A stretch of DNA of 47,162 bases from Cyanobacteria bacterium PR.3.49 (GTDB lineage Bacteria > Cyanobacteriota > Vampirovibrionia > Obscuribacterales > Obscuribacteraceae). The DNA is taken from contig PNKB01000017.1 in assembly GCA_013997645.1 (NCBI GenBank), positions 1-47,162 on the forward strand, in the 5' to 3' direction. Shown piece by piece: positions 25,947 through 34,769 of this stretch. The notes beneath the pieces are model-generated. The model made no database searches and was not told the origin of the DNA. It worked only from the letters and a program-made list of their open reading frames with translations. Position numbers and translations under genes: made by a program. Every line of letters starts with the position of its first letter. Position 1 is the stretch's first letter.

Positions 25947-26108
25947 TTGACCAGATCTAAAGTGTCTATACAATCGCTTCCGGTAGTTAACGAAGCGCAA
26001 GATTTGCTTGCACAAATTCACATGCAAAGCGCTCGCCACGCGGTAGCAAACTCACGCGTTATCTGCCTGCTGAAAGAAGAAAACGCCGATTATCGGCGCA
26101 TTTTTTAG
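25947..26108 (+). CDS. Possible 53-residue microprotein
   Basis: An open frame from TTG 25947 to TAG 26108 encodes a plausible amphipathic protein containing 'SLPVVNEAQDLLAQIHM' and ending 'EENADYRRIF'. The last codons form part of the terminator hairpin and its T run. The purine stretch AGAAGGG lies too close to the TTG to be a good ribosome-binding site, and a GTG 5 codons later has none. It may instead be the 3' part of a small RNA. Seen as an ORF only; coding is unproven. Confidence 0.3.
   Translation: MTRSKVSIQSLPVVNEAQDLLAQIHMQSARHAVANSRVICLLKEENADYRRIF
26084..26106 (+). terminator. Hairpin terminator, probably bidirectional
   Basis: The stem CGCCGA-TTA-TCGGCG (26084-26098) is followed by CATTTTTT on the plus strand, and on the minus strand by TTTTC. 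It can end a plus-strand transcript and also the yebC transcript, whose stop is at 26129. Confidence 0.65.
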
Positions 26109-26128
26109 GGGTCTTGAGATATTAGAGA

Positions 26129-26884
26129 TCAGCTCACATTGGCTGAAAGCAATTCCGCATCCATATCGAAATTGGCGAATACGTGCTGCACATCATCATG
26201 ATTGTCGATGCTGTCGAGCAGCTTGAGCAGCTGTTTTGCGATGTCCGCATCGGCCACGTCGACTGTATTGATCGGATTCATCGTCACGTCTGCCGACAGT
26301 ATTTTAAAAGTGTCGGCGAGTGCGGCTTTGACATCATCGACTTTGTGAGGGTCGCAAATAACCACAGCTGACGCCTCGTCGCTGCTATCGACGTCCTCAG
26401 CGCCGGCATCCAATGCCTTGCTGATCAGATCGTCTTCGCTGAATTTCCCTTTTTTATCTACAAGCACTTCGCCGCGTTCTTTGAACATCCAGCCCACGCA
26501 ACCCGTTTCACCCATGTTGCCGCCGTACTTGGAGAAATAACTGCGAATATCACCGGCTGTGCGATTGCGATTGTCCGTCGCGCAACGGACCATGATTGCA
26601 ACGCCTCCGGGCCCGTATCCTTCATATGTAAGTTCTTCGACATTGCTGCCGTCTGCGCCGCCGGCGCCTTTCTCGACAGCGCGGGCAATATTGTCGTTGG
26701 GCACGCCTTCCGCTTTCGCCCTTTCAATAGCCTTTCTCAGGCGCAGATTGGCGGCTGGATCACCGCCTCCGAGTTTTGCCGCCACGATGATCTCGCGCGA
26801 CATTTTTGCGTACATGACGCCACGTTTGGCATCGACAACAGCCTTTTGTCTTTTGATTGTTGCCCACTTGGAATGACCGGACAC
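26129..26884 (-). CDS. yebC: YebC/PmpR-family DNA-binding/translation-associated protein
   Basis: A 251-residue protein with the classic start 'SGHSKWATIKRQKAVVDAKRG', 'GGDPAANLRLRKAIERAKAEGVPNDNI' (spread over about 39-66) and the acidic C-terminal half 'DNHDDVQHVFANFD'. The family was described as a transcriptional regulator and, more recently, as relieving ribosome stalling at proline-rich stretches. Length is normal. The start is GTG at 26884 with AGGAGA 7 nt upstream. Single gene. Confidence 0.95.
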   Translation of the reverse strand: MSGHSKWATIKRQKAVVDAKRGVMYAKMSREIIVAAKLGGGDPAANLRLRKAIERAKAEGVPNDNIARAVEKGAGGADGSNVEELTYEGYGPGGVAIMVRCATDNRNRTAGDIRSYFSKYGGNMGETGCVGWMFKERGEVLVDKKGKFSEDDLISKALDAGAEDVDSSDEASAVVICDPHKVDDVKAALADTFKILSADVTMNPINTVDVADADIAKQLLKLLDSIDNHDDVQHVFANFDMDAELLSANVS

Positions 26885-26969
26885 GAAACTATCTCCTAGA
26901 GAGGCTCGCAGTCTATTTTACGGCACTCAAACGACGCCTCTTTGTCACGTTTGCAGTTGTGAAGTGCTT

Positions 26970-27034
26970 TTTGTTTGCGGGCACATCCTTATATAAGGAT
27001 ATGTCCCGAGAGACAAACAAAATTTGCAAATTTT
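26970..27034. repeat. Long imperfect hairpin followed by 16-bp palindrome
   Basis: Arms TTTGTTTG (26970-26977) and CAAACAAA (27014-27021) enclose CGGG/CCCG and a central 12-bp palindrome CCTTATATAAGG (26987-26998). Directly after comes AAAATTTGCAAATTTT (27019-27034), perfectly self-complementary. It lies 104-168 bp before the first TPR gene, divergent from yebC. Confidence 0.6.
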
Positions 27035-27137
27035 CTGGCGCAAAACCTGCTTGCGCTTAGAAACCTGGATGACATGGCGTTGTTAAGGCGATAACATTCA
27101 CAAACCGAATGTCTCATTAGTACTAGGAAGTGACGAT

Positions 27138-29039
27138 ATGAACCACAACAGATCGAGTCTCGGCAAAGTTCGAATTGCTCTGCTTTTGGCGGGCAGTGTC
27201 GGGATTCTTATTAGTGCCGGACTCTCCAGTGTTACCCCGGCAGAAGCAAAACGTCATGTTCTGAAAGGTGGCGTCTTCGTTTATACGGGCGATCCGCGCA
27301 CTGATGAAATGCTCAACCTGCGCAAATACGCCGATGTAGAAGAGCGTTGTCTGGACCAATTGAAGCGTAATCCCGGCAGTATTCAAGCAATGATCGGCGC
27401 CGGCTGGGCGCAGGGCAAATTGTTCAAGCTCGATGCAGCCCGAGCCAACTTCGACAAAGCTATCGCGAAAAATCCGACCAGCCCGATGGCACATGCCGGT
27501 AAAGCAATGGTCTTGTTCAACAGTTTGCAGTCATCATCGCAAACCATCATCAAGCAAAAGGATGCTCTTTTAAAACAGGCTGAAGCTGAGGCGAGACAGA
27601 GCATCAACTATGACTCTCGATTTCCTGAAGCGCATTGGACCTTGGGTATGATCCTGCGCGAGCAGGGACGTTACGACGAAGCTGTTAAAGCTTTCCGCGA
27701 CGCCACCAGCCATGACAGCAATTATTCGGATGGATATTCAGGACTGGCCCAGGCGCTCCTGGACAAAAACGATATGGCCGGCGCCATTCAAGCTGCCAAA
27801 GAAGCAATCGCTATCAACAGCGGCAACTCAACTGCGCACTATGCATTGGGTGAAGCATACAGACGTCAGGGTCTTCTCGATGAGGCTCTCAAAGAGTTGA
27901 ACACTTCGCTCTATCAATATCGCAACAGCGCGCCGGTTCACCTGTCCACCGGAAAGACTCTGGCTGCCCAGGGCAATACTGTAGGCGCAGTCAAAGAGTA
28001 TCAAGAATCGATTCGCATCAAAGCAGAAAACCCGGATGCTTATCTGGGTATTGCCGATATTCGCGAAGCCCGCGGCGATATCGAGCATTCCATTGCCGAA
28101 CTGCGTTCGGGATTGGAGATGATGCCCAACAATGCAGCTTTGCGCGAGCGTGTTGCCGATCAGCTTTTGCGAGTTGAAAAACTCGACGATGCGATCAAGG
28201 AATACACTACAGTAATGGAAGCCAACCCGAACAATGCTATTGCGGCAAAGGGTTTGACCAGAGCTTATTATTTGAAAGCAAACAAAGAAGCTACCGGTGC
28301 CTTCTTCGTCTCCAACGAATACGAGTCGGCAAAACGCATGCTCGATCAAGCTGTTCGCCTCAATCCCAACGATATGGAATTGCGTTTGGCTCAAGCGAAA
28401 TTGCGTTCGCTCTCCGGTGAAACAGTCGACCTCAATTCGATCGGCACTCCCACCAATGATGGTGAGCGCATCGCATATGCAGAAGCACTGCTTGCGCAGA
28501 ACAAATTCAAAGATGCCGATGAACAAATGAACAGAGTAATCAGCAACGCCGCCGACGCTAAGCAAACTTTTGCCGTCGCCGACCTGGCGCTCATGATCAA
28601 AGATCTTCCCAGTGCCGAAGCTGCCTACAGAAAAGCCTCAGCTTTCCCGGGTGGTGCAGAAAGAGCTAAGCGCGGCATGGACCTTATCGCCAAACAGAAA
28701 GAAGTGGCAAGACAAGATCTCACTCTGGCCGATGATCTGGCCAAGCGCCAACAGGTAAAGAGCGCTATCGATAAGTATCGTGCCGCGTGCTATGAAAATC
28801 CGAAAGTGTCAGATGCACGTCTCGGTTATGCCATCTGTCTTGAGAAAGATAGACCTGAAACACCCGATGTTCTGCGCCTCTCGGCTACCCAGTTTAAAGC
28901 CTACATGGCTCTTGAGCCGGCCTTGCCAGAAAAGGAAGTGGCGAAGCTCAACAAGAAAATAGCCAACCTGGAAGAAAAAGCCTACAAGCTCGATCAAAAG
29001 GGCGGCGATGTTCGGCGCGGTACAAGACGCCGCTTCTAA
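27138..29039 (+). CDS. Exported TPR-repeat protein, first tandem copy
   Basis: A 633-residue protein. The signal peptide (about 1-37) ends 'TPAEA'. From about residue 70 it is built of tetratricopeptide repeats, for example 'PEAHWTLGMILREQGRYDEAVKAF' and 'STAHYALGEAYRRQGLLDEALKEL', running to about 400. A helical region and a basic tail 'RRGTRRRF' follow. TPR arrays bind other proteins, so an envelope scaffold is the likely role; the partner is unknown. AGGAAGTGA precedes the ATG. It is strongly similar to the gene 65 bp downstream, a clear tandem duplication. Confidence 0.88.
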   Translation: MNHNRSSLGKVRIALLLAGSVGILISAGLSSVTPAEAKRHVLKGGVFVYTGDPRTDEMLNLRKYADVEERCLDQLKRNPGSIQAMIGAGWAQGKLFKLDAARANFDKAIAKNPTSPMAHAGKAMVLFNSLQSSSQTIIKQKDALLKQAEAEARQSINYDSRFPEAHWTLGMILREQGRYDEAVKAFRDATSHDSNYSDGYSGLAQALLDKNDMAGAIQAAKEAIAINSGNSTAHYALGEAYRRQGLLDEALKELNTSLYQYRNSAPVHLSTGKTLAAQGNTVGAVKEYQESIRIKAENPDAYLGIADIREARGDIEHSIAELRSGLEMMPNNAALRERVADQLLRVEKLDDAIKEYTTVMEANPNNAIAAKGLTRAYYLKANKEATGAFFVSNEYESAKRMLDQAVRLNPNDMELRLAQAKLRSLSGETVDLNSIGTPTNDGERIAYAEALLAQNKFKDADEQMNRVISNAADAKQTFAVADLALMIKDLPSAEAAYRKASAFPGGAERAKRGMDLIAKQKEVARQDLTLADDLAKRQQVKSAIDKYRAACYENPKVSDARLGYAICLEKDRPETPDVLRLSATQFKAYMALEPALPEKEVAKLNKKIANLEEKAYKLDQKGGDVRRGTRRRF

Positions 29040-29104
29040 CGACTGAATGGCTCAGTGATGTCTTTGAAATCAAATCTAGAGTGCCTTTAAAACCGTGAGG
29101 ATGT

Positions 29105-30976
29105 ATGCAAAATAGAAAGTTGTTCGCACTGTGTCTGGCTTTGGCAGGAACCATTTCGGTGGCTATGTCGGTCGAGCCTGCTCAAGCAGAAAAGAAAAAA
29201 CTGCTGAAGATCAAAATCGAACGTGAAGTAGTCATGGCAGACGAATTGATGCTCGGCGGCAAATTCAGTGATGCTGCCGATCTCTATCACGCTGTTCAAG
29301 CGAAAAATCCGAAGAGCGTTCCGGCAACTGTTGGTTACGGGATGGCTCTTTCGAAACAGTTCAAGCTGGACGCCGCCGACGAACAGTTCACCAAAGCACT
29401 GACCATGGACCCGCATAATGCCATGGCTCACGCCGGCAAAGCGATGGTGCTCTTTAACCGTCTTGCTTCATCATCGCAAACGGTGATCAAAAACAAAGAC
29501 GCCATGCTCAAGCAAGCGGAAGCAGAAGTCAGACAAGGTCTGAGCATCGACCCTGGCATGCCGGAAGCGCATTACACCCTGGGTATGATTTTGAAAGAGC
29601 AAGGTCGCCTTGACGAGTCAATCGGCGAGTTCCGCAATGCGATTCAGATGGACCCCAAGTATTCGGAAGCATATTCGGGATTGGGTATTGCTCAATTGCA
29701 AAAGGACGACATTACAGGAGCGATTCAATCGTTCAAAGAAGCGATTGCGAACAACAGCGGCAATTCCACTGCTCACTATGGGTTGGGTGAATCATACAGA
29801 CGTCAGGGTTTGCTTGATGAAGCGCTCAAAGAGTTGAACACTTCGCTGTATCAATACCGCAACAGCGCTCCCGTTCACCTGTCGATGGCTAAAGTATATG
29901 CCGCGCAGGGCAACACTGTCGCCGGCGTGCAGCAGTATCAAGAGTGCATTCGCATCAAGCCGGAAAATCCGGAAGCCTATCTGGGTATTGCCGATATTCG
30001 CGAAACCAGAGGAGACATCGAGCATTCCATTGCCGAATTGCGCTCGGGTCTCGAGATGATGCCCAACAATATGGATCTCAGACTGCGCGTTGCGGATCAA
30101 AGTTTGAAATTGGAAAAACTCGACGATGCCATCAAGGAATACCGCACGATCATGGATGCAAATCCACAGAATGCCGCAGCCGCAAAGGGCATCACGCGCG
30201 CCTATTACCTGAAGGCCAACAAAGAAGCGACCGGTGCATTCTTCGTTTCCAACGAGTACGAATCAGCCAAGCGTATGCTCGAGCAAGCGGTGCGCCTCAA
30301 TCCCAACGATATGGAATTGCGGCTGGCTGAAGCAAAATTGCGTTCGTTGTCCGGTGAAACTGTCGATCTGAAGAGCATCGGCACGCCCACCAACAACGGT
30401 GAGCGCATCGCATATGCGGAAGCTTGCCTGGCCCAGAACAAATATAAAGAGTCGGACGAGCAAATGCAGATGGTAATTGCCGCCTCGAGCGACGCCAAGC
30501 AAACATTCGCCGTCGCCGATCTGGCTTTGATGATCAAAGACATTCCCAGTGCTGAAGCCGCTTACAAAAAAGCAGCTGCTTTCCCAGGTTCTGAAGAAAG
30601 AGCCAAGCGCGGAATGGACATGGTCTTGAAGGCAAAAGATCAAGCCAGACAAGATCTCACTCTGGCCGACGATCTTGCTCGCAAGAAGCAATTGAACTCG
30701 GCAATCGATAAATACAAAATTGCTATTTACGAAAACCCGAAAGTTGCCGATACCCACCTGGGTTACGCAATCTGCCTGGAACAATTGAAGCCGCCCATTC
30801 CGGAAGATCTCAGACAGGCATCTACACAATATAAAGCGTATATGGCGCTCGAGCCCAATATTCCGCCCAAGGAATTGGAAAAGCTCAACAAGAAAATTGC
30901 TACCCTGGAAGAGAAGGCTTACAAGCTGGAAATGAAGGGCAAAGACACAAGAAGCGGAACCAAGAGAAAGTTCTAG
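29105..30976 (+). CDS. Exported TPR-repeat protein, second tandem copy
   Basis: A 623-residue paralogue of the preceding gene. The signal peptide (about 1-27) ends 'EPAQA'. The repeat array and the C-terminal module are largely conserved: blocks such as 'GEAYRRQGLLDEALKELNTS' versus 'GESYRRQGLLDEALKELNTS', and 'NPNDMELRLAEAKLRSLSGE', are nearly identical. The N-terminal 80 residues differ. The tail is 'RSGTKRKF'. High DNA similarity in the middle suggests recent duplication or gene conversion. It probably shares a transcript with the first copy. A strong GC hairpin follows at 31002-31023. Confidence 0.88.
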   Translation: MQNRKLFALCLALAGTISVAMSVEPAQAEKKKLLKIKIEREVVMADELMLGGKFSDAADLYHAVQAKNPKSVPATVGYGMALSKQFKLDAADEQFTKALTMDPHNAMAHAGKAMVLFNRLASSSQTVIKNKDAMLKQAEAEVRQGLSIDPGMPEAHYTLGMILKEQGRLDESIGEFRNAIQMDPKYSEAYSGLGIAQLQKDDITGAIQSFKEAIANNSGNSTAHYGLGESYRRQGLLDEALKELNTSLYQYRNSAPVHLSMAKVYAAQGNTVAGVQQYQECIRIKPENPEAYLGIADIRETRGDIEHSIAELRSGLEMMPNNMDLRLRVADQSLKLEKLDDAIKEYRTIMDANPQNAAAAKGITRAYYLKANKEATGAFFVSNEYESAKRMLEQAVRLNPNDMELRLAEAKLRSLSGETVDLKSIGTPTNNGERIAYAEACLAQNKYKESDEQMQMVIAASSDAKQTFAVADLALMIKDIPSAEAAYKKAAAFPGSEERAKRGMDMVLKAKDQARQDLTLADDLARKKQLNSAIDKYKIAIYENPKVADTHLGYAICLEQLKPPIPEDLRQASTQYKAYMALEPNIPPKELEKLNKKIATLEEKAYKLEMKGKDTRSGTKRKF

Positions 30977-31001
30977 TCTCCGGCTTTCAATCAAAACTTT
31001 T

Positions 31002-31023
31002 GGGGCGGCGCATGCGCTGCCCC
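31002..31023 (+). terminator. Strong GC hairpin after the TPR pair
   Basis: Bases 31002-31023 form a 22-nt self-complementary stem around GCGCATGCGC, with one G-T wobble and GGGGC/GCCCC ends. The following sequence (ATTCGTTT) is only weakly T-rich, so this may be a terminator or an mRNA 3'-end stabiliser. Confidence 0.45.
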
Positions 31024-31043
31024 ATTCGTTTGGAAATTACAGA

Positions 31044-31049
31044 TATAAT
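31044..31049 (+). promoter_or_regulatory. -10 box of a probable leaderless murD transcript
   Basis: A perfect TATAAT ends 7 nt before the GTG start codon of murD (31056), placing the expected transcription start at or next to the start codon. No good -35 hexamer is present 16-18 nt upstream. No Shine-Dalgarno sequence precedes the GTG. Confidence 0.45.
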
Positions 31050-31055
31050 TGCGTC

Positions 31056-32438
31056 GTGACTGACTGGAAGAACAAGAAAGTAACCATCCTCGGATTGGGC
31101 AGAAGCGGGCTTGCTGCCGCGCAATATCTGGCCGCCCGCGGAGCACAAGTTTTTGTCTCCGACTCTGCCCGGCCCGATGCCGAAAGACAGGCTCAGGCAG
31201 CCGAGATCGAAGCACTCGGCTGCAGGGTTGAATTAGGCGGTCACAGCGATGCGGCCGTATCATTCGGTTCTTTTGTTCTCACCTCTCCGGGCATACCTCC
31301 TCATAGCGAGGTCATTCAAAAGGCGCTTGCTCAGGGCAAAGAGGTGATTTCCGATGTGGAGCTGGCCTGGCGTGAGACCAAAGCGCCTATCCTGGCCATT
31401 ACTGGCACCAATGGTAAATCGACTACCTGTGCGCTTTTGAGCTACATGTTGGAAAGGACCGGGCGAGTGGCGCCGGCCTGCGGCAATATCGGCGTGCCCA
31501 TTCTCAGCCAGCTGGACAAAAAGCCGGACTTTCTTGTTGCTGAAGTCTCCTCGTATCAGCTGGAATATACTGCTAATTTTGCGCCTAAAGTGGCTATCTG
31601 GCTCAATTTAACGCCCGACCATGTCGATTGGCATCAGGGCATGGAAAATTACCGCAAAGCCAAACAGAAGATGTTCGCCAATCAGCAGCATAGTGATTAC
31701 GCTGTTCTGAACATGGATGATCCGGTCGTGCGCACCCAGCTCACACGATCTGAGATCTTTCCTTTTAGCACCGACATGTCGCTCGATAACATGGTGCAGG
31801 CCGCGTTTGTCTCCAACGATTTTCTCGCCTACCGAATTCGGGCTCGCAACCGCCTGGTATGTGCAGTGGACGAACTGCAAATATTAGGCCGGCACAATGT
31901 TGAGAATGCGCTGGCGGCAATTTCTTGCTGTGCGGTCCTCGATTTGCAACCTCAAGAGATTGAGACTTACATTAAGGAGTTCAAGGGTTTGGAGCATCGC
32001 CTCGAGTTTGTGGCGACAATCGATAACGTCCCTTATTACAACGATTCTAAGGCAACCAATCCGGAGTCGGCGATAAAGGCTATCCAGTCCTTCCCGGACA
32101 AGAAAATAGTGCTTATTGCAGGAGGCCGAGACAAGGCAACGCCCCTTGATGAATTTGTTTCTGCTGTTAGAAACCATGTCGCTGCTGTTATTCTCTTAGG
32201 TGAAGCCAAGGAGAGATTTGAGAAAGCGTTAAGGGAGGGAGGATTTAACGACGTTCATATTGTCGGTAGCCTCGAAGAGGCTGTCGATCTGGGTGGGAAG
32301 CTGAAACTGGGTCCAGTCGTGTTATCTCCGGCGTGCGCCAGTTTCGATATGTTCAAGGATTTTGAGAACAGAGGCCGTGTCTTCAAAGATATTGTCCGCG
32401 CAAGACTCGACAAGATGGCGCCGTCAGTCCAAAGCTAG
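31056..32438 (+). CDS. murD: UDP-N-acetylmuramoylalanine-D-glutamate ligase
   Basis: A 460-residue Mur ligase that adds D-glutamate to UDP-MurNAc-L-alanine in cytoplasmic peptidoglycan precursor synthesis. Seen: N-terminal 'VTILGLGRSGLAAAQYLA', ATP P-loop 'GTNGKST' (117-123), the central 'NLTPDHVDWH' motif, 'EHRLEFV' and the C-terminal 'NDSKATNPES'. Length is normal. The start is GTG at 31056. It begins the murD-ftsW-murG block and its 3' end overlaps ftsW. Confidence 0.96.
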   Translation: MTDWKNKKVTILGLGRSGLAAAQYLAARGAQVFVSDSARPDAERQAQAAEIEALGCRVELGGHSDAAVSFGSFVLTSPGIPPHSEVIQKALAQGKEVISDVELAWRETKAPILAITGTNGKSTTCALLSYMLERTGRVAPACGNIGVPILSQLDKKPDFLVAEVSSYQLEYTANFAPKVAIWLNLTPDHVDWHQGMENYRKAKQKMFANQQHSDYAVLNMDDPVVRTQLTRSEIFPFSTDMSLDNMVQAAFVSNDFLAYRIRARNRLVCAVDELQILGRHNVENALAAISCCAVLDLQPQEIETYIKEFKGLEHRLEFVATIDNVPYYNDSKATNPESAIKAIQSFPDKKIVLIAGGRDKATPLDEFVSAVRNHVAAVILLGEAKERFEKALREGGFNDVHIVGSLEEAVDLGGKLKLGPVVLSPACASFDMFKDFENRGRVFKDIVRARLDKMAPSVQS

Positions 32439-33633
32439 TGGTGGTCGCTCTCTAAAAGTTGCTCCGCCTTCCAGCGAAGGCCCGGAATTTCGCGGGCTGC
32501 CGGATAAGGCGCTAATCACTCTCGTTTGCTCACTGTGCGGTTTCGGGCTCATGGCTGTCTTCAGCGCCTCGGCTCCGGAAGCGCTTTCAAGCTATCAAGA
32601 CGCCACTTACTATTTGCGCCGTCAAGCTATTTGCTGCGTAATCGGCCTGTTTGCCATGTTCACCATCAGCCGCTACGATTACAGGCGCCTGAAGAAATGG
32701 GCTTGGCCTGTGGCTTTCGGCGCGCTTGGTCTTTTGGGTTTGACTCTGGTTCCCGGTATTTCAGTTACGACAATGGGCTCTACTCGCTGGTTGGCGATCG
32801 GACCTTTGCAGTTTCAACCTTCCGAGTTTTGCAAAATCGCTTCCATCTTGCTTTTGGCTTCCGGTCTTTCGCGATACTTCTGGTGGCACAGACAAGTGCT
32901 GGTGCGCATCGCCGTCATTCTCGTCATGGCCACCATTGTTGTAAAACAGCCTGACTTGGGCACTGCAATGATGATTTCCGGCGGCATGGTGGCATTGCTG
33001 TTTGCCGGAGGGCTCAACCCGCTTTTGATTCTTCTTGCCGGCGGTGGTGCTTTTGGATATATGTGGCACCATGTGCAAAAAACGCCTTATCAGATGGCCC
33101 GCATCATGAGCTGGTTGGACCCTTATAAATATCCACAGAAAGAGGGATGGAACGCTATTCAAGCGCAGCTGGCCATCGGCTCCGGCGGGCTTTTCGGCGT
33201 AGGCTTCGGACGGTCGATGCAAAAGCTTTTCTATCTGCCTGTTCAGCATGCCGACTTCATCTTCGCTGTCATTGCCGAAGAATTCGGCTTGATTCCGTGC
33301 TGCGTTTTGATTTCTCTCTATGTGCTTTTCGGATATTTTGGTTTCCGCACTGCATTGCGTGCCCGCACGCTATTTGGCCGTTTTCTGGCAATCGGCATCA
33401 CCAGCTCGATTACGCTGCAGGCAATGGTCAACATCATGGTCACAACCGGACTGCTTCCGGTTACCGGCATTACCCTTCCCTTCATCAGCTACGGCGGCAC
33501 ATCGCTCGTCATTACACTTTCGATGGTGGGTGTTTTGCTGTCTGTTTCTCGTGACCGCGGGCAAATGTCGGAGGACGAGGACGATGACGAAGATGACCTG
33601 CAACCGGCCAGACAGCCGATACCGGCACGTTAA
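32362..33633 (+). CDS. ftsW: Septal peptidoglycan glycosyltransferase FtsW
   Basis: A 423-residue SEDS-family membrane glycosyltransferase that polymerises lipid II at the septum. About ten transmembrane helices run between residues 45 and 395. Seen: 'STRWLAIGPLQFQPSEFCKI', 'QPDLGTAMMISGG', the FtsW signature 'KLFYLPVQHADFIFAVIAEE' and 'ITLPFISYGGTSL'. An acidic cytoplasmic tail follows. The start is uncertain: TTG 32362, GTG 32377 and TTG 32392 are all possible, so the overlap with murD is between 47 and 77 bp. The overlap suggests translational coupling. The stop overlaps murG by one base. Confidence 0.94.
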   Translation: MRTEAVSSKILSAQDSTRWRRQSKASGGRSLKVAPPSSEGPEFRGLPDKALITLVCSLCGFGLMAVFSASAPEALSSYQDATYYLRRQAICCVIGLFAMFTISRYDYRRLKKWAWPVAFGALGLLGLTLVPGISVTTMGSTRWLAIGPLQFQPSEFCKIASILLLASGLSRYFWWHRQVLVRIAVILVMATIVVKQPDLGTAMMISGGMVALLFAGGLNPLLILLAGGGAFGYMWHHVQKTPYQMARIMSWLDPYKYPQKEGWNAIQAQLAIGSGGLFGVGFGRSMQKLFYLPVQHADFIFAVIAEEFGLIPCCVLISLYVLFGYFGFRTALRARTLFGRFLAIGITSSITLQAMVNIMVTTGLLPVTGITLPFISYGGTSLVITLSMVGVLLSVSRDRGQMSEDEDDDEDDLQPARQPIPAR

Positions 33634-34769
33634 TGGGCGAGACGGAGCATAGACTCATTCTTACTGGTGGTGGCACCGGCGGGCACGTCTACCCGGCGCT
33701 GGCTGTCGCCGACGAATTGAGGGACGATCCATCGGTCAAGGCCATCCTTTATATAGGTGCAAAAGGGCACCTTGAAGAACGACTGGCAAAAGAACGCGGT
33801 CTGGATTTTGTTGGCTTTCAGGTATCCGGCCTGCCGCGCACACTGTCTGCCAAGCTTTTGTCCTGGCCCCTGGAGATGGCTCAAGCAATAGGCCAGTGTT
33901 CTACACTTTTCGGCAAGTTTAAACCGACCGCTGTGTTGGGAACGGGCGGTTATGCATCGGCACCGCCGCTCAGCTGTGCGGCCACATCCGGAATTCCTTA
34001 TGCCGTGCACGAGCCGGATGCGCACCCGGGGCTCGTCAACAAGTTTTACAGTAAGCGAGCATCAATCATTTCTTGCGGTATGCCATCAGCCAAGGAAAAG
34101 CTCGTAAGCAAAATCGGCGAGACGATATTCAACGGCAATCCCGTTCGCAAAGGATTCGTGACTTTGCTCGATCGTGAGAAAGCGGCACGGCAACTGGGTT
34201 TGGTCAGTCATTTACCGACTCTTCTTGTAACGGGCGGTTCGCAGGGTGCGCAAGCGATCAATCAAGCGCTCTTTGCCGCCTTGCCTGCGTTGTTTTCCGA
34301 TCCGCACAAAATGCAGATTATTCATCAGGTCGGCGAAAAAAATTTCCACGAGTACAAGGAACAATTGCCCAAAGAAATTCTGGACAATGCCAGATACTGT
34401 TACAGAGCTTACTTCGACGATCTTTCCATAGCCTATGCTCTTTGTGATCTGGCTGTTTCTCGAGCTGGTGCGATGACCATTAGCGAGCTTTGCGTAACTG
34501 CAACGCCGTCTATATTCATTCCATATCCTTTTGCGGCGCAAAACCATCAAGAACACAATGCCCGTGCCCTTGAAGCAAATGGCGCAGCGGCCGTGCTTTT
34601 GCAAAAGGATTTAAATCCAGGCTTACTGGCGTCGACAGTAAAGACAATACTCTTCGACAAAGAAAAGCTGGCCGGAATGAAAACTGCAATTGCCGCGATG
34701 GGTAAGCCCAATGCTGCAGCCGACATTGCCGAGCAATTGAAACGAATGAGCGCTGCTTATCAGAACTAA
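33633..34769 (+). CDS. murG: UDP-GlcNAc:lipid I N-acetylglucosaminyltransferase
   Basis: A 378-residue membrane-associated GT28 enzyme that converts lipid I to lipid II. Seen: 'GGGTGGHVYPALA' (12-24), 'GTGGYASAPP', 'HEPDAHPGLVNK' and the C-domain 'GGSQGAQAIN' with 'SRAGAMTISEL'. Complete and of normal length. The ATG overlaps the ftsW stop as TAATG. Its 3' end overlaps the small convergent gene by 4 bp. Confidence 0.96.
   Translation: MGETEHRLILTGGGTGGHVYPALAVADELRDDPSVKAILYIGAKGHLEERLAKERGLDFVGFQVSGLPRTLSAKLLSWPLEMAQAIGQCSTLFGKFKPTAVLGTGGYASAPPLSCAATSGIPYAVHEPDAHPGLVNKFYSKRASIISCGMPSAKEKLVSKIGETIFNGNPVRKGFVTLLDREKAARQLGLVSHLPTLLVTGGSQGAQAINQALFAALPALFSDPHKMQIIHQVGEKNFHEYKEQLPKEILDNARYCYRAYFDDLSIAYALCDLAVSRAGAMTISELCVTATPSIFIPYPFAAQNHQEHNARALEANGAAAVLLQKDLNPGLLASTVKTILFDKEKLAGMKTAIAAMGKPNAAADIAEQLKRMSAAYQN

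Larger units (their letters stand above)
25506..26128. other. 623-bp region between rlpA and yebC
   Basis: Both flanking genes are on the minus strand. The region holds a TTGACA (25723-25728) without a good -10 box, an 18-bp perfect palindrome (25816-25833), a possible 53-codon plus-strand reading frame (25947-26108) and a hairpin terminator (26084-26106). The plus-strand terminator argues for a plus-strand transcript here. I see no match to 6S RNA, tmRNA, RNase P RNA or SRP RNA. Confidence 0.5.

Noticed and set aside
25740..26090. Possible 6S, tmRNA or RNase P RNA in the rlpA-yebC gap
   Set aside because: No tmRNA acceptor ends, no RNase P core motifs and no long closing stem with central bubble as in 6S RNA could be found by eye.
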